DNA of 64,000 nucleotides, from the NCBI RefSeq assembly GCF_963082655.1, contig NC_081552.1:184248571-184312570 (forward strand). Direction: 5' to 3'. The notes beneath the pieces are model-generated. The model ran no database searches. It worked only from the letters and a program-made list of their open reading frames with translations, and was not told the DNA's origin. Made by a program: the position numbers and the translations under genes. The DNA comes from Stomoxys calcitrans (taxonomy: Eukaryota > Arthropoda > Insecta > Diptera > Muscidae). Every line of letters begins with the position of its first letter. Positions within the stretch are counted from its first letter, which is position 1. Of this stretch, positions 32,208 through 42,655 are shown piece after piece.

Positions 32208-33055
32208 ATGGACCGAGCAACGCGAAAGGCAAATTTAAAGAAACTGCAATTACCCGGAACAACAGGCCTAAGTCAACGGTATGCAAACTTCCATGTTTCC
32301 TCTAAGTCGTATATTAATATGTAGTTATAGTTGATGAGTACCTTAGCCTTTTGCAAATAAATGTTCTGAAATTTAAAATGAAACGTTGTGTTTGCTTCTT
32401 TCTCTTATTTTAAGTAAATCTCGACAAAATGCCAAAACACAATATACAACAGCGATTTCAGATTATTTTTTGTCCCCGCAACAACCTTCAAAGCAGTCAT
32501 CAGTTGAGTTGGAAGAGTCCAATAAGGAACATCCAGCAAATAATAGTGAGCATAACACTGAGATCATACCCACCGAGGGGGATTCAAAGAGACTGCGGCC
32601 AAAACGGGCAAAGTTGGATGAATTTGTTTTCAAACAGCCACAAACAATCGAACCCGATTCGACTAAGCAAAAGCCAAAATGTCTAAATGATGACGATTTC
32701 GATTTGCCCGAAAAGAAGGCGAGAAAAGCTCCACAACCCAAAAAGACTGAAACGAGCAAATCGGCCAAGGCAAAATCATCAAAAAAGAAAAAGCAAACCA
32801 CCATTAAATCGGCTTTTCTACGCAACGAACAACTGTTTGCAGAGATTGCAGCCCAACATTGTGCTGCAGATAACTTCGATGGAGACGATGTGCAATTGGC
32901 CATAGCCATTTCTAAATCTGAAGCTGAAAGCAAGGGTCTCATGACTAATGATGTGGACGATATGCCAGTAGCCGATATAAAAGAGAGTGAAAAGAATGCC
33001 GAGTCCATAAAACAAAAATTGGAGAAATATGGTTTTCGGACAGCAGATAAAGAAG
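32208..33055 (+). CDS. mus312: SLX4/mus312 homologue, exons 1-2 (N-terminus)
   Basis: Exon 1 is 32,208-32,278 (MDRATRKANLKKLQLPG...) and exon 2 is 32,415-33,055, joined in phase 2 (Arg codon CG|T). They give residues 1-237. The frame is open upstream to 32,088, overlapping the previous gene, but this ATG gives the basic start expected for a nuclear protein. Exon 2 is Lys/Ser/Glu-rich with a bipartite basic run KPKKTETSKSAKAKSSKKKK-like (residues about 140-160) and DDVQLAIAISKSEAE (about 180-195), a close match to a ubiquitin-interacting motif. SLX4 is the nuclear scaffold for MEI-9/XPF, MUS81 and SLX1 nucleases in Holliday-junction and crosslink processing. The donor at 33,056 is G|GTAAAT. 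A 7-codon uORF at 32,174 precedes the start. Confidence 0.82.
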
Positions 33056-33229
33056 GTAAATGCACTTAGAGTTTTCATCAAAAAACCTAAAAATATATGC
33101 TTATTGCTTTACAATTATGTAAATATGCACATAAAATATGGAATACATATTTTTTTAACCATACTTATTAAAGACCGAATCATTGATTCCATATCTCCAA
33201 GGCTTTGGTCATTTACTCCTCTTTCCCCT

Positions 33230-33540
33230 CGGCACGGGATAGCTGTGAGCACCACACAGGCTGGAAAATTTAGGTCCAATCTATGTGGAGTTCATTGCTG
33301 TCACAAGAAGCTTAGGTGCAAGCTACAGGGCGCCTCCATAGGTTGCGGATAGTGGAATGCTACATGCGGATTAGCTGCAACGGCAGTCACAGACAATCAG
33401 CAGCATCGAGCGAAGAGTCTCAGTGAGAGGTCGGCACCGGCTCTTGCACATCCACTGAGTGCCTATGATGCTCGATATGACAAAGCGAGGCAATGGCGCC
33501 TTTAAATAACCAATTGCCACCCTGTTCCCTCGGCGATCGG
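33230..33540 (+). mobile_element. CAA-tailed repeat family 2 (copy 4)
   Basis: GGCACGGGATAGCTGTGAGC start, AGGCTGGAAAATTTAGGTCC, CGCCTTTAAATAACCAATTG, CGGCGATCGGTTC. The CAA tail is missing and it abuts LINE sequence at about 33,541. Confidence 0.65.
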
Positions 33541-34755
33541 TTCTGTGACGAGGGGCTGGGGAGCCAAGTGCTGCCGGCAAGTTACTTAAGTGCCTTGTGT
33601 CTACTTCTGACTCTGTCGCAAATCGCAGTAACATGTGCGGAAGACGTGAAAGAGCTGGCAAATTTGACACCAACTATTTTGGGACACTTGATGGTCGGAA
33701 TCTTTACCACTTCGACTCCCACATTCAGGTTATCATTTACCTCCAGTGTGTATGCTGATACCAATGCGGCTGGAGATAAGGTGCCAAATAACTTCAAACT
33801 TCTTGCAGCAAAATAGGCGGCAAGACCGATGAGGTAGACGTTTAACCCATAACAGATGGCACAAACAGTGCCCATGATTCCTGCACGGGATAATTATGAG
33901 CACCACAATCCCATGCCAGCCGGTTGTACGTTACGGATTCACCTGATAGAGTCTTTCATTAGGGCTTCCGCCCCAGTGTACAACACATTGGTACAACAAC
34001 AGCACCAACACGAGCTCCGCACTGGCTGGAACTTTACGCTGCGATCTTTGTGGTGTTCAATGTTATTACAAGAAGCTTTGCTGGGAGCTACCTGTCGCGT
34101 CCACAGATTGCGAATAGTAGAATACTCTATATGGAGTAACTGTAGTTGCAGTGGTCATAACGTTGCCGGGGCTCACCTATAGGAGTTTGACGAGGATCGC
34201 TATCTTCACATACAAATGTGGCTTCAGCAACATTATCCGCATATTATAAGATCGCATTGCCGTCTGGGGGAGACGTTAAACAGTGCCCCAAATAGTTTCA
34301 GAGCCATGAGGATAGTCCTATCAACTGGTCTGGGCTAATTGAAGCCACAGCAAATTTGTGCGGTGGCGGCATGCAAAGCTGTAGTCGTGCTATGCAATCT
34401 ACGAAATCCATGCTGATGCTCGGTGAATGGTGACGGCTTTTATGTGGTCCCAGGTCACAATCGAAACACACACCCTGCACGTTGGCAACCATCTTTGCTC
34501 CGAAGGTATTGAGGCGGCTGGCGCATCACTTCTATTCAGTCACAGTTATGTCGCAAAAAGTGGTTTGTGGTTCGAGAGTGTCTTAACAGCAGACCAAAAC
34601 TTGCCTATACCGCTACCTAAGTTACATTGCTTCAAGTGTTCTATTCCGCTTATTTTCGCTGACCACCCCATTAATTTCCAGCTTCAGCTCACAGAGCGAG
34701 CACCACTACCTCCGTCGGGAAATTGGGCCGCACTTGGGGTATTCGACTGGCTGGT
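33541..34755 (-). mobile_element. Oldest LINE copy D, 3' side, rearranged
   Basis: Minus-strand LINE sequence diverged from the 34,756-41,665 family. Segments match, in order on the plus strand: RT C-terminus (33,550-33,830), YADD-upstream region (34,250-34,420), the C-terminal end (34,421-34,507) and the EN-RT linker (34,508-34,755). The order is scrambled by deletion, and it is interrupted by mini-retroposon b and a CAA-tailed family 2 copy at 34,020-34,225. It resumes at 41,670 after a younger copy. Confidence 0.65.
33908..34002 (+). mobile_element. LINE-end mini-retroposon (copy b)
   Basis: Starts CAATCCCATGCCAGCCGG, with TTGTACGTTACGGATTCACC, and ends GTGTACAACACATTGGTACA ACAACAGC. LINE 5' end joined to LINE-like tail. 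Confidence 0.65.
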
Positions 34756-36815
34756 TGTTGTTGTTGTAGCAGTTTATTGTGTTCTATCTTTCGTCTGCTT
34801 GATTCTGTTGAGTGTCAAGACCCAGGAACTCCGAGACTAAGATGGGGTGCGTCCACAGGGATCTGGGTCTGAGTCGAGTGGGTCTGGCCGGGCAGTTAAA
34901 CAGGTGACGTGTATCGTGCGGTCCCTGGTTACAATCGGGACATACATCTTGCACGTCGGCATCAATCCTAGCTCTGTGGGAATTGAGGCGGCTGCATCTG
35001 CCGGAACGTAATTGAGCCAGAACCACTCTGGTTTGCCGGGGGAGGTCGATTTCTTCGGGTGCAATGGGTGGCGGTCGTTCTCCAAGGACTACATTCAACC
35101 GGTAGCCAATTAACGCGTCTGCTACCGTGTCTGCATGAGTGTTGTTCAGACCCGTTTGATATGCCGCTTGATCTAGAGGTTCTCTCTTGTAGCGCTGAAC
35201 CTCACGCTCTAGATCGTGTAGATCTACCTTAAGGCTTCTGGGCGGTGGGTATCTATCCACAAGATGATGATTTGGATGATTTCTGCGATAACAGCCCAAA
35301 AGGTATTGCTTAGACAGCATGTAGTTATGTCTTCGCAGTGGTAGGATCTTTGTCTCCTGATGGAGGTGGTCCACATGAGAACTGAGGAGACATCCCGTCG
35401 CAGTTCGGAGGGCGGCATTCTGACAGATCTGAATATTATTCCACTGCGTGTCACAAAGTTGGCATGACCACACTGGCGCTGCATAACTTACCACAGATCG
35501 GCCAATTGCTTTGTACGTGGTCAACAAGGTTTCTTTGTCTGCACCCCAAGTGCTGCCAGCGAGTGACTTGAGGACCTTGTTTCATGCATGTGGGAGAAAG
35601 TGTTGGAGCTGTCAAATGTGACGCCAAGTATTTTGACACTTGATGGTCGGAATCATTTCTCCATCGACCATCACAGTCAGCTCGGTATTCACCTCACGCG
35701 TATTTGTAGTGAACAATGTGGCTGAAGATTTGGTGGCAGATATCTTCAGATTTCTTGCAGCAATGTGTGGGGGCCTGATGCCATGATCGTACAATCGTCC
35801 GCATATGATACGATCTCTATGCTATCTGGAGGGGGTGGGATGGAGGATAGGTAGAGGTTAAACAGATCGGGAGATATCACCCCACCTTGGGGAACTCCCT
35901 GTTTCACTCTACGGTGTTTCGACTCTTCCACAAATGACTGGCGGCCACACAGATAATTTGCGACCCAACGTTTCAGGCCTGGCTGGAGGGACGTGTTGGC
36001 GATGTCCTCAAATAATTTGGCATGGCTGACCGTGTCGAATGCCTTCGATAGGTCCAGTGCCACGAGGACCGTCCTATCACATGGCCTGGGTTGATTGAAG
36101 CCACGGCAAATGTGGGTGGTGATGGCATGCAAATCTGTCTCCGAAATCCATGTTGATGCGCGGCGAGTAATGCCTCAAGCGTCTTTGCCACTGGTGAGAG
36201 AAGGGAGATCGGTCTGTACGACTTCCCCAAACTCGGGTTTTTTCCAGGCTTCAGTAGCGGGATCACTCTGCCCATTTTCCAGACATCGGGAACTATAAGA
36301 GTGTTCAATGACAGGTTAAGGACAGTGGTAAGTTACTCAACTCCAGGTGAATCCAGATTCTTCACCATCAATGTAGACATTCCGTCGGGGCCCAACGCCT
36401 TGGATGATTTGGCGCCACGGATGACATTCTTAACTTCGCCCACGGTAAATTGTGATGGCTGTTCATCGGGTCGGAGACCACGAATACGGCGAATGGCTCT
36501 CCTCCTTGCCCTGTCTCTCTCGGGATGCACAATAAATTGACGGTTTGAATAACCTGGCGCATCTCTTCGGATCAGTCACGGTTAACTCGCCAAAAGTGAC
36601 TGAGGTCCTATCGTCCCGTCTACCGGGCTCGAGAGAGGCTTAACATTGGCCCACAATTTGCCTGCACCGGTGCCTAAGTTACATTGCTCCAAGTGTTCCA
36701 GCCACAAATTCCGCTTATGTTCGTTGACTACCCTCTTTATTTCCAGATTCAGCTCGCTGATTCTGGGGTTAGCGGGGTCCATAGCACGAATCCCATCACA
36801 CTCGTCTGCGAGTAC
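34756..36815 (-). pseudogene. LINE copy B (3' part of the middle nested copy)
   Basis: Minus strand from the EN-RT linker (VLADECDGIRAMDPANPRI) through RT (KALGPDGMSTL, WKMGRVIPLLKPGKN, SYRPISLLSPV, VALDLSKAFDTVSHAKLF, QGVPQGGVISP, YADDCTIMA), the thumb (TTYKAIGRSVVSYAAPVWS) and the C-terminal CPDCNQGPHDTRHLFNCP. It ends at the tail (plus-strand GTTGTTGTTGTTGTAGCAG) at 34,756. Several frameshifts. Its 5' half is at 40,344-41,665; the two are one element split by copy A. An 11-bp duplication GACYGGCTGGT flanks the rejoined element (34,745-34,755 and 41,670-41,680). Confidence 0.88.
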
Positions 36816-36903
36816 CATGGCAGCCGGTTGTACGCACCGGATTGACCCGATGGAATCTTCATCGGCAAGGGCTGCCGCCTCAGTGTACGTGTTCGTCTTT
36901 TTT

Positions 36904-37523
36904 CGTCATGGGAGAGGCACATCCCGGAGTGCCTTCTCCGTATGCTTCTGGTCCGTGCCGGGATTGAAAAGAACCCCGGACCCTGGTTCTGTTCCGTTTG
37001 CCGGAACCGCCTTTATCATCGGTCAGTGTCGGTGAGGTGTAACCGGTGCTTGGAGTGGGTACATTTCCGTTCTTGCTCTGGCCTAACCTCGCTACGGGAG
37101 TATAGTCATACTGGCTATGTCGCTAGGTGCTGTGCGAACATAGCCAGCAGTGGGTCACAAGCGTCGCAGTCGTCGCCTTCGGCGTCCTCGTCGTCGGACT
37201 ATGTGACCCCCCCGACCTCTCCCGTACGGCAATTTATGCAACGACAGCACCCTAGCCCTACTATTGCCAGGCCAGTGTCGGGAAATGTATCGTTCTTGCA
37301 GTTAAACTGCAATGGATTTGTAGATTTTATGAGTCGGAAGAGCATATCGGTCGCAGCGATCCAGGAGACAAAGCTGACTAACACCTGCAGCTTGCACAGT
37401 TGTCACGGCTACAATGTGCTACGTAAGGGGGATTGGCCTTCGTTATACACCATTCCGTGCAGTATAGACCTATCTCGCCTGCGCTTGACGCTAGTGACCC
37501 ATACATGGAATGTATGGGGGTAG
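36904..37523 (+). pseudogene. LINE A N-terminal ORF with 2A-like and zinc-finger motifs
   Basis: The frame from about 36,904 reads SSWERHIPECLLRMLLVRAG then IEKNPGP at 36,964-36,984, a match to the 2A ribosome-skipping consensus (D/G)(V/I)ExNPGP. After it comes WFCSVCRNRLYHRSVSVRCN and CLEWVHFRSCSGL, a PHD-like Cys/His cluster. It then runs into a Ser-rich linker and the endonuclease start FLQLNCNG. Compared with copy C, about 8 codons after NCNG are deleted and a further deletion near VLRKG shifts the frame, so the endonuclease is broken here. Confidence 0.82.
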
Positions 37524-39373
37524 CAGTCAGGTCTGGTACTGCCGAGATAGAGATATACAACGTGTATATACCGCCGGTTGGTAGCTGTGTCCCGATTAAT
37601 GGCCAGGCCTACAGCCCCGACATAAGTGGGTTGCTATCTGGCCATAGTCGTCTGGTTCTGGGGGATTTTAATGCACATCACTCGTCATGGCATTCTCCCC
37701 TAGGTAATAACCAGCGTGGCATAGCTTTGGCAGAGCAGATAGATAGCTCCACGTTTTGCACGGTGAATGAGGATGCCCCCACTAGGATTACGAGGAGGTG
37801 CAGCAGCTCGCCAGACATCTCAATCGCATCCCCTGATCTCCTGAGTGACGTATCCTGGCAAGCCGTCATCTCTTTGGAGTCAGACCACCTCCCCATAATC
37901 CTCACCATCGACCGACCACCCGACTTCATAAACTCTGAGCGCCGGACGTTCATCAATTACAAGAAGGCCAATTGGACTGGCTTCAGAGAGTATACCAATC
38001 GCCGCTTCAATGAACTGCCACCCCCCTCTGATGTGCTTGTGGCCGAGAGGAAATTCCGAGACATCATCAACGCAGCAGCCGCTCGCTTTATACCAGCCGG
38101 TCGAATACCGCAAGTGCGACCCAATTTCCCGGCGCAAGCAGTGGTACTCGCAGACGAGCGTGATAGGATTCGTGCTATGGACCCCGCTAACCCCAGAATC
38201 AGCGAGCTGAATCTGGAAATAAATAGGGTAGTCAACGAACATAAGCGGAATTTGTGGCTGGAACACTTGGAGCAATGTAACTTAGGCACCGGTGCAGGCA
38301 AATTGTGGGCCACTGTTAAATCTCTCTCGAACCCCGGTAGACGGGACGACAGGACCTCAGTCACTTTTGGCGAGTTAACCGTGACTGATCCGAAGAGATG
38401 CGCCAGGTTGTTCAACCGTCAATTTATTGTGCATCCCGAGAGAGACAGGACAAGGAGGAGAGTCATTCGCCGTATTCGCGGTCTCCGAGCCGATGAACAG
38501 CCATCACAATTTACCGTGGGCGAAGTTACGAATGTCATCCGTGGCGCCAAACCTTCCAAGGCGTTGGGCCCCGACGGAATCTCTACATTGATGCTGAAGA
38601 ATCTGGACTTACCTGGAGTTGAGTACCTTACCACAGTCCTTAACCTGTCATTGAACACTCTTATAGTTCCCGATGTCTGGAAAATGGGCAGAGTGATCCC
38701 GCTACTGAAGCCTGGTAAGGACCCGAGTTTGGGGGAGTCGTACAGACCGATCTCCCTTCTCTCACCAGTGACTAAGACGCTTGAGGCATTACTCCTCCCG
38801 AGCCTCGTAGGAGGATTTCCATTCGCCGAGCATCAACACGGATTTCGGAGACTGCACAGCACAACAACAGCTTTGCATGCCATCACCACACACATTTGCC
38901 GTGGCTTCAATCAACCCAGGCCATGTGACAGGACGGTCCTCGTGGCACTGGACCTATCGAAGGCATTCGACACGGTCAGCCATGCCAAATTATTTGAGGA
39001 CATCGCCAACACGTCCCTCCAGCCAGGCCTGAAACGTTGGGTCGCGAATTATCTGTGTGGCCGCCAGTCATTTGTGGAATTTAGGGATAAGAAGTCGAAA
39101 CACCGTAGAGTGAAACAGGGAGTTCCCCAAGGTGGAGCGATATCTCCGGCTCTGTTTAACCTCTACCTATCCTCCATCCCACCTACTCCAGACGGCATAG
39201 AGATCGTATCATATGCGGACGACTGTACGATCATGGCATCAGGCCCCCCACCCATTGATGACATCTGCGATAGGTTGAACGTCTACCTCAACGAACTTGC
39301 CTCATATTTCGCTGCAAGAAATCTGAAGATATCCGCCACCATCTTCTGTTCACTACAAATACGCGTGAGGTGA
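37433..39373 (+). pseudogene. LINE A endonuclease-reverse transcriptase ORF
   Basis: An open frame of 646 codons: endonuclease second half (YNVYIPPVG, LVLGDFNAHHSSW, SDHLPIILT), then RT with KALGPDGIS, IPLLKPGKDPSLGESYRPIS, FAEHQHGFRRLHSTT, ALDLSKAFDTVSHAKL, QGVPQGGAISPALFNLYL and YADDCTIMA. Shortly after YFAARNLKISAT a 10-bp deletion relative to copy B (near 39,340) shifts the frame and gives a stop at 39,371-39,373. The RT core motifs, including the catalytic YADD, are intact, but the protein is cut from its thumb. Confidence 0.9.
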
Positions 39374-40308
39374 ATTCTGAGCTGACTGTGATGGTCGATG
39401 GAGAAATGATTCCGACCATCAAGTGTCCCAAAATACTTGGCGTCACATTTGACAGCTCTTACACTTTCTCCCCACATGCCACAGCAATCTGCAATAAAGT
39501 CAAAAGTAGAAACAAGGTCCTCAAGTCACTCGCTGGCAGCACTTGGGGTGCAGACAAAGAAACCTTGTTGACCACGTACAAAGCAATTGGCCGGTCTGTG
39601 GTAAGTTATGCAGCGCCAGTGTGGTCACGTCAACATTGTGACACGCAGTGGAATAATATTCAGATCTGTCAGAATGCCGCCCTCCGAACTGCGACGGGCT
39701 GTCTCCTTAGTTCTCATGTGGACCACCTCCATCAGGAGACAAAGATCCTACCAGTGCGAAGACATAACTACATGCTGTCTAAGCAATACCTTCTGGGCTG
39801 TTATCGCAGAAATCATCCAAATCATCATCTTGTGGATAGATACCCACCGCCCAGAAGCCTTAAGGTTGATCTACACGATCTAGAGCGTGAGGTTCAGCGC
39901 TACAAGAGAGAACCTCTAGATCAAGCGGCATATCAAGCGGATCTGAACAACATTCATGCAGACACGGTAGCAGACGCGTTAATTGGCTACCGGTTGAATG
40001 TAGTCCTTGGAGAACGACCACCACCCATTGCACCCGAAGAAATCGACCTCCCCCGGCAAACCAGAGTGGTTCTGGCTCAATTACGTTCCGGCAGATGCAG
40101 CCGCCTCAATTCCCACAGAGCTAGGATTGATGCCGACGTGCAAGATGTATGTCCCGATTGTTACCAGGGACCGCACGATACACGTCACCTGTTTAACTGC
40201 CCGGCCAGACCCACTCGACTCAGACCCAGATCCCTGTGGACGCACCCCATCTTAGTCGCGGAGTTCCTGGGTCTTGACACTCAACAGAATCAAGCAGACG
40301 AAAGATAG
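39370..40308 (+). pseudogene. LINE A RT thumb and C-terminal zinc-finger ORF
   Basis: 312 codons continuing the RT after the frameshift: ELTVMVDGEMIPTIKCPKIL, GVTFDSSYTFSPH, TTYKAIGRSVVSYAAPVWS, and the C-terminal CPDCYQGPHDTRHLFNCP, followed by LGLDTQQNQADER and stop. The tail TAGTACACAATAAACTGCTA then (CAA)n follows directly. Confidence 0.9.
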
Positions 40309-40343
40309 TACACAATAAACTGCTACAACAACAACAACAACAA

Positions 40344-41665
40344 CCACTGCTTGCGTTTGGAAATTGGGTCGCACTTGTGGTATTCGACCGGCTGGTATAA
40401 AGCGAGCGGCTGCTGCGTTGATGATGTCTCGGAATTTCCTCTCGGCCACAAGCACATCAGAGGGGGTGGCAGTTCATTGAAGCGGCGATTGGTATACTCA
40501 GGCGCTCAGAGGTTATGAAGTCGGGTGGTCGGTCGATGGTGAGAATTATGGGGAGGTGGTCTGACCCCAAAGAAATGACGGCTTGCCAGGATACGTCACT
40601 CAGGAGATCAGGGGATGCAATTGAGATGTCTGGCGAGCTGCTGCACCTCCTCGTAATCCTAGTGGGGGCATCCTCATTCACCGTGCAAACGTGCAAATCT
40701 GCTCTGCCAAAGCTATGCCACGCTGGTCGTTACCTAGGGGAGAATGTCATGACGTGTGATGTGCATTAAAATCGCCCAGAACCAGATGACTATGGGCAGA
40801 TAGCAACCCACTTATGTCGGGGTTGTAAGCCTGGCTATTAATCGGGACACAGCTATCAACCGGCGGTATATACACGTTGTATATCTCTATCTCGGCAGTA
40901 CCAGACCTGACTGCTACCCCCATACATTCCATGTATGGGTCACTAGCGTCAAGCGCAGGCGAGATAGGTCTATACTGCACGGAATGGTGTATAACGAAGG
41001 CCAATCTCCCACCTCCATTCCTTGAGCGATCCTTACGTAGCACATTGTAACCGTGACAACTGTGCAAGCTGCAGGTGTTGGTCAGCTTTGTCTCCTGGAT
41101 CGCTGCGACCGATATGCTCTTCCGACTTATAAAATCTACGATCTCATCAATCTTGCCGCGCAGTCCGTTGCAGTTTAACTGCAAGAACGATACACTTCCC
41201 GGCACTGGCCTGGCAATAGTAGGGCTAGGGTGCTGTCGTTGCATAAATTGCCGAACTGGAGAAGTCTGGGGGGTCACATAGTCCGACGACGAGGACGCCG
41301 AAGGCGACGACTGCGACGATTGTGACCCACTGCTGGCTATGTTCGCACAGCACCTAGCGACATAGCCAGTATGACTATACTCCCGTAGCGAAGTTAGGCC
41401 AGAGCAAGAGCGGAAATGTACCCACCCCAAGCACCGGTTACACCTCACAGACACCGACCGATGATGAAGGCGGTTCTGGCAAACCGAACAGAACCAGGGT
41501 CCGGGGTTCTTTTCAATCCCGGCACGGACCAGAAGCGTACGGAGAAGGCACTCCGGGATGTGCCTCTCCCATGACGAAAAAAGACGAACACGTACACTGA
41601 GGCGGCAGCCCTTGCCGATGAGGATTCCATCGGGTCAATCCGGTGCGTACAACCGGCTGCCATGG
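40344..41665 (-). pseudogene. LINE copy C (5' part of the middle nested copy)
   Basis: Minus strand: the 5' end CCATGG at 41,660-41,665, the 2A-like RAGIEKNPGP near 41,510-41,530 in a shifted frame, then an open 235-codon stretch from 41,454 with the zinc-finger, FLQLNCNGLRGKIDEI, AAIQETKLT, YNVYIPPVD and LVLGDFNAHH, then SDHLPIILT, ending at PQVRPNF at 40,350. The LRGKIDEI segment missing in copy A is present here. It continues in copy B at 36,815. Confidence 0.88.
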
Positions 41666-41765
41666 AATTGACCGGCTGGTATTGGTATAAAGCTACGAGT
41701 GGCGCATCACTTCTATGAGTGGCTGATGCGTTAAGGATGTCTCGGAATCTCCTCTCATCAATTAC

Positions 41766-41870
41766 AATCCCATGGTAGCCGGTTGTACGTACCGTATTGA
41801 CCCGATGGTATCCTTCATCGGCAAGTGTTGCCGCCTCGGTGTACAACACTGCTACAACAACAACAGCAAC
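41766..41870 (+). mobile_element. LINE-end mini-retroposon (copy c)
   Basis: CAATCCCATGGTAGCCGG start, GTACCGTATTGACCCGATGG, and end GTGTACAACACTGCTACAAC AACAAC. The clearest example of LINE 5' end joined to LINE 3' tail in about 100 bp. Confidence 0.78.
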
Positions 41871-42300
41871 TATCACATGTGAGAGGAGTGGCAGCACACT
41901 GAAGCGGCAATTAGCCTACTATCTGGCAAGGTGGTTATGGCCACACATTTGTTGTAGAAGTTTTTTGAGTTCTATCTTTCGTCTGCCTGATTCTGTTGAG
42001 TATCCAGATCCAGAAACTCGGCGACTATGATTGAGAGCGTTCAGGGGGATCTGGTTCTGAGATGAGTGGGTCTGGCTTGGCAGTTTAACAGGTGAATAAG
42101 TGTGGTCCCTGGTCACAATCGAGAAATACGTGTTCGGCCACACAGTAGGCCACTGATGTCGGGCCTATTAACTCGCACATCATCTGGAAGACAACTGCCA
42201 ATCGGCGGTATATACACGTGGAATAGCTCTATCGCGGCAGTACCAGATCTGACTGCTATTCCCAAACAATCCATGAAGGGATCACTAGCGCCCTGAATGG

Positions 42301-42410
42301 TTATTGTTGTTGTTGAATCAGTGTGTTATACACTGAGGCTGCAGCTCTTGAAGGATGAAGGACTTCTGTGGGTTAATTCGGTACGTACAATGGGCTGCCA
42401 TGCGATTGGC
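42301..42410 (-). mobile_element. LINE-end mini-retroposon (copy d)
   Basis: Reverse orientation: (TTG)n tail at 42,301-42,314, CAGTGTGTTATACACTGAGG, GGTACGTACAATGGGCTGCC, end ATGCGATTGG. It splits the endonuclease region of copy D. Confidence 0.72.
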
Positions 42411-42519
42411 CTTGAATAGTGTATCACGAAGGCCAATACCCCACCTCCATTCCGTATGCGATCCTTACGTAGCACATTGCAACCGTAACAACTGTGCAGG
42501 TTGTAGGTTGTTACATTTG

Positions 42520-42655
42520 TTGTTGTTACCACATTTTCATGTGCAGGTGGCTATCCTTCTCAAGCTTCTGTAGGTGAACAAGCTCGTTCCGGCCCAAAGG
42601 ACCGATCGCCGCGGGAACAGGGTGGCCATGCTCACAGCTATCCCGTGCCGGGTTG
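42520..42655 (-). mobile_element. CAA-tailed repeat family 2 (copy 6, short)
   Basis: TTGTTGTTACCACATTTTCA, GTTCCGGCCCAAAGGACCG, then directly ATGCTCACAGCTATCCCGTG: the family-2 5' end fused to its 3' third, an internal-deletion form inside LINE copy D. Confidence 0.65.

Larger units (their letters stand above)
36816..40343 (+). mobile_element. LINE copy A, near full length, youngest
   Basis: Starts CCATGGCAGCCGGTTGTACG and ends CTGCTACAACAACAACAACA, about 3.53 kb. Untranslated 5' end about 100 bp, then a 2A-like/zinc-finger N-terminal region, AP-type endonuclease, reverse transcriptase and a C-terminal CCHC. No RNase H. Target duplication is only about 2-3 bp ((A)CC). Inserted in the EN-RT linker of copy BC. 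By the 2A motif and RT style I place it in the CR1/Crack/Jockey assemblage; the clade is uncertain. Confidence 0.9.

Noticed and set aside
32463..33065. 200-codon minus-strand ORF
   Set aside because: Antisense shadow of SLX4 exon 2; the plus frame has splice sites and recognisable motifs.
34756..41665. Three independent LINE copies arranged -, +, -
   Set aside because: The two minus parts end and begin at the same codon of the element (QAVV|LADE) and together make one full copy, so it is one element split by another.
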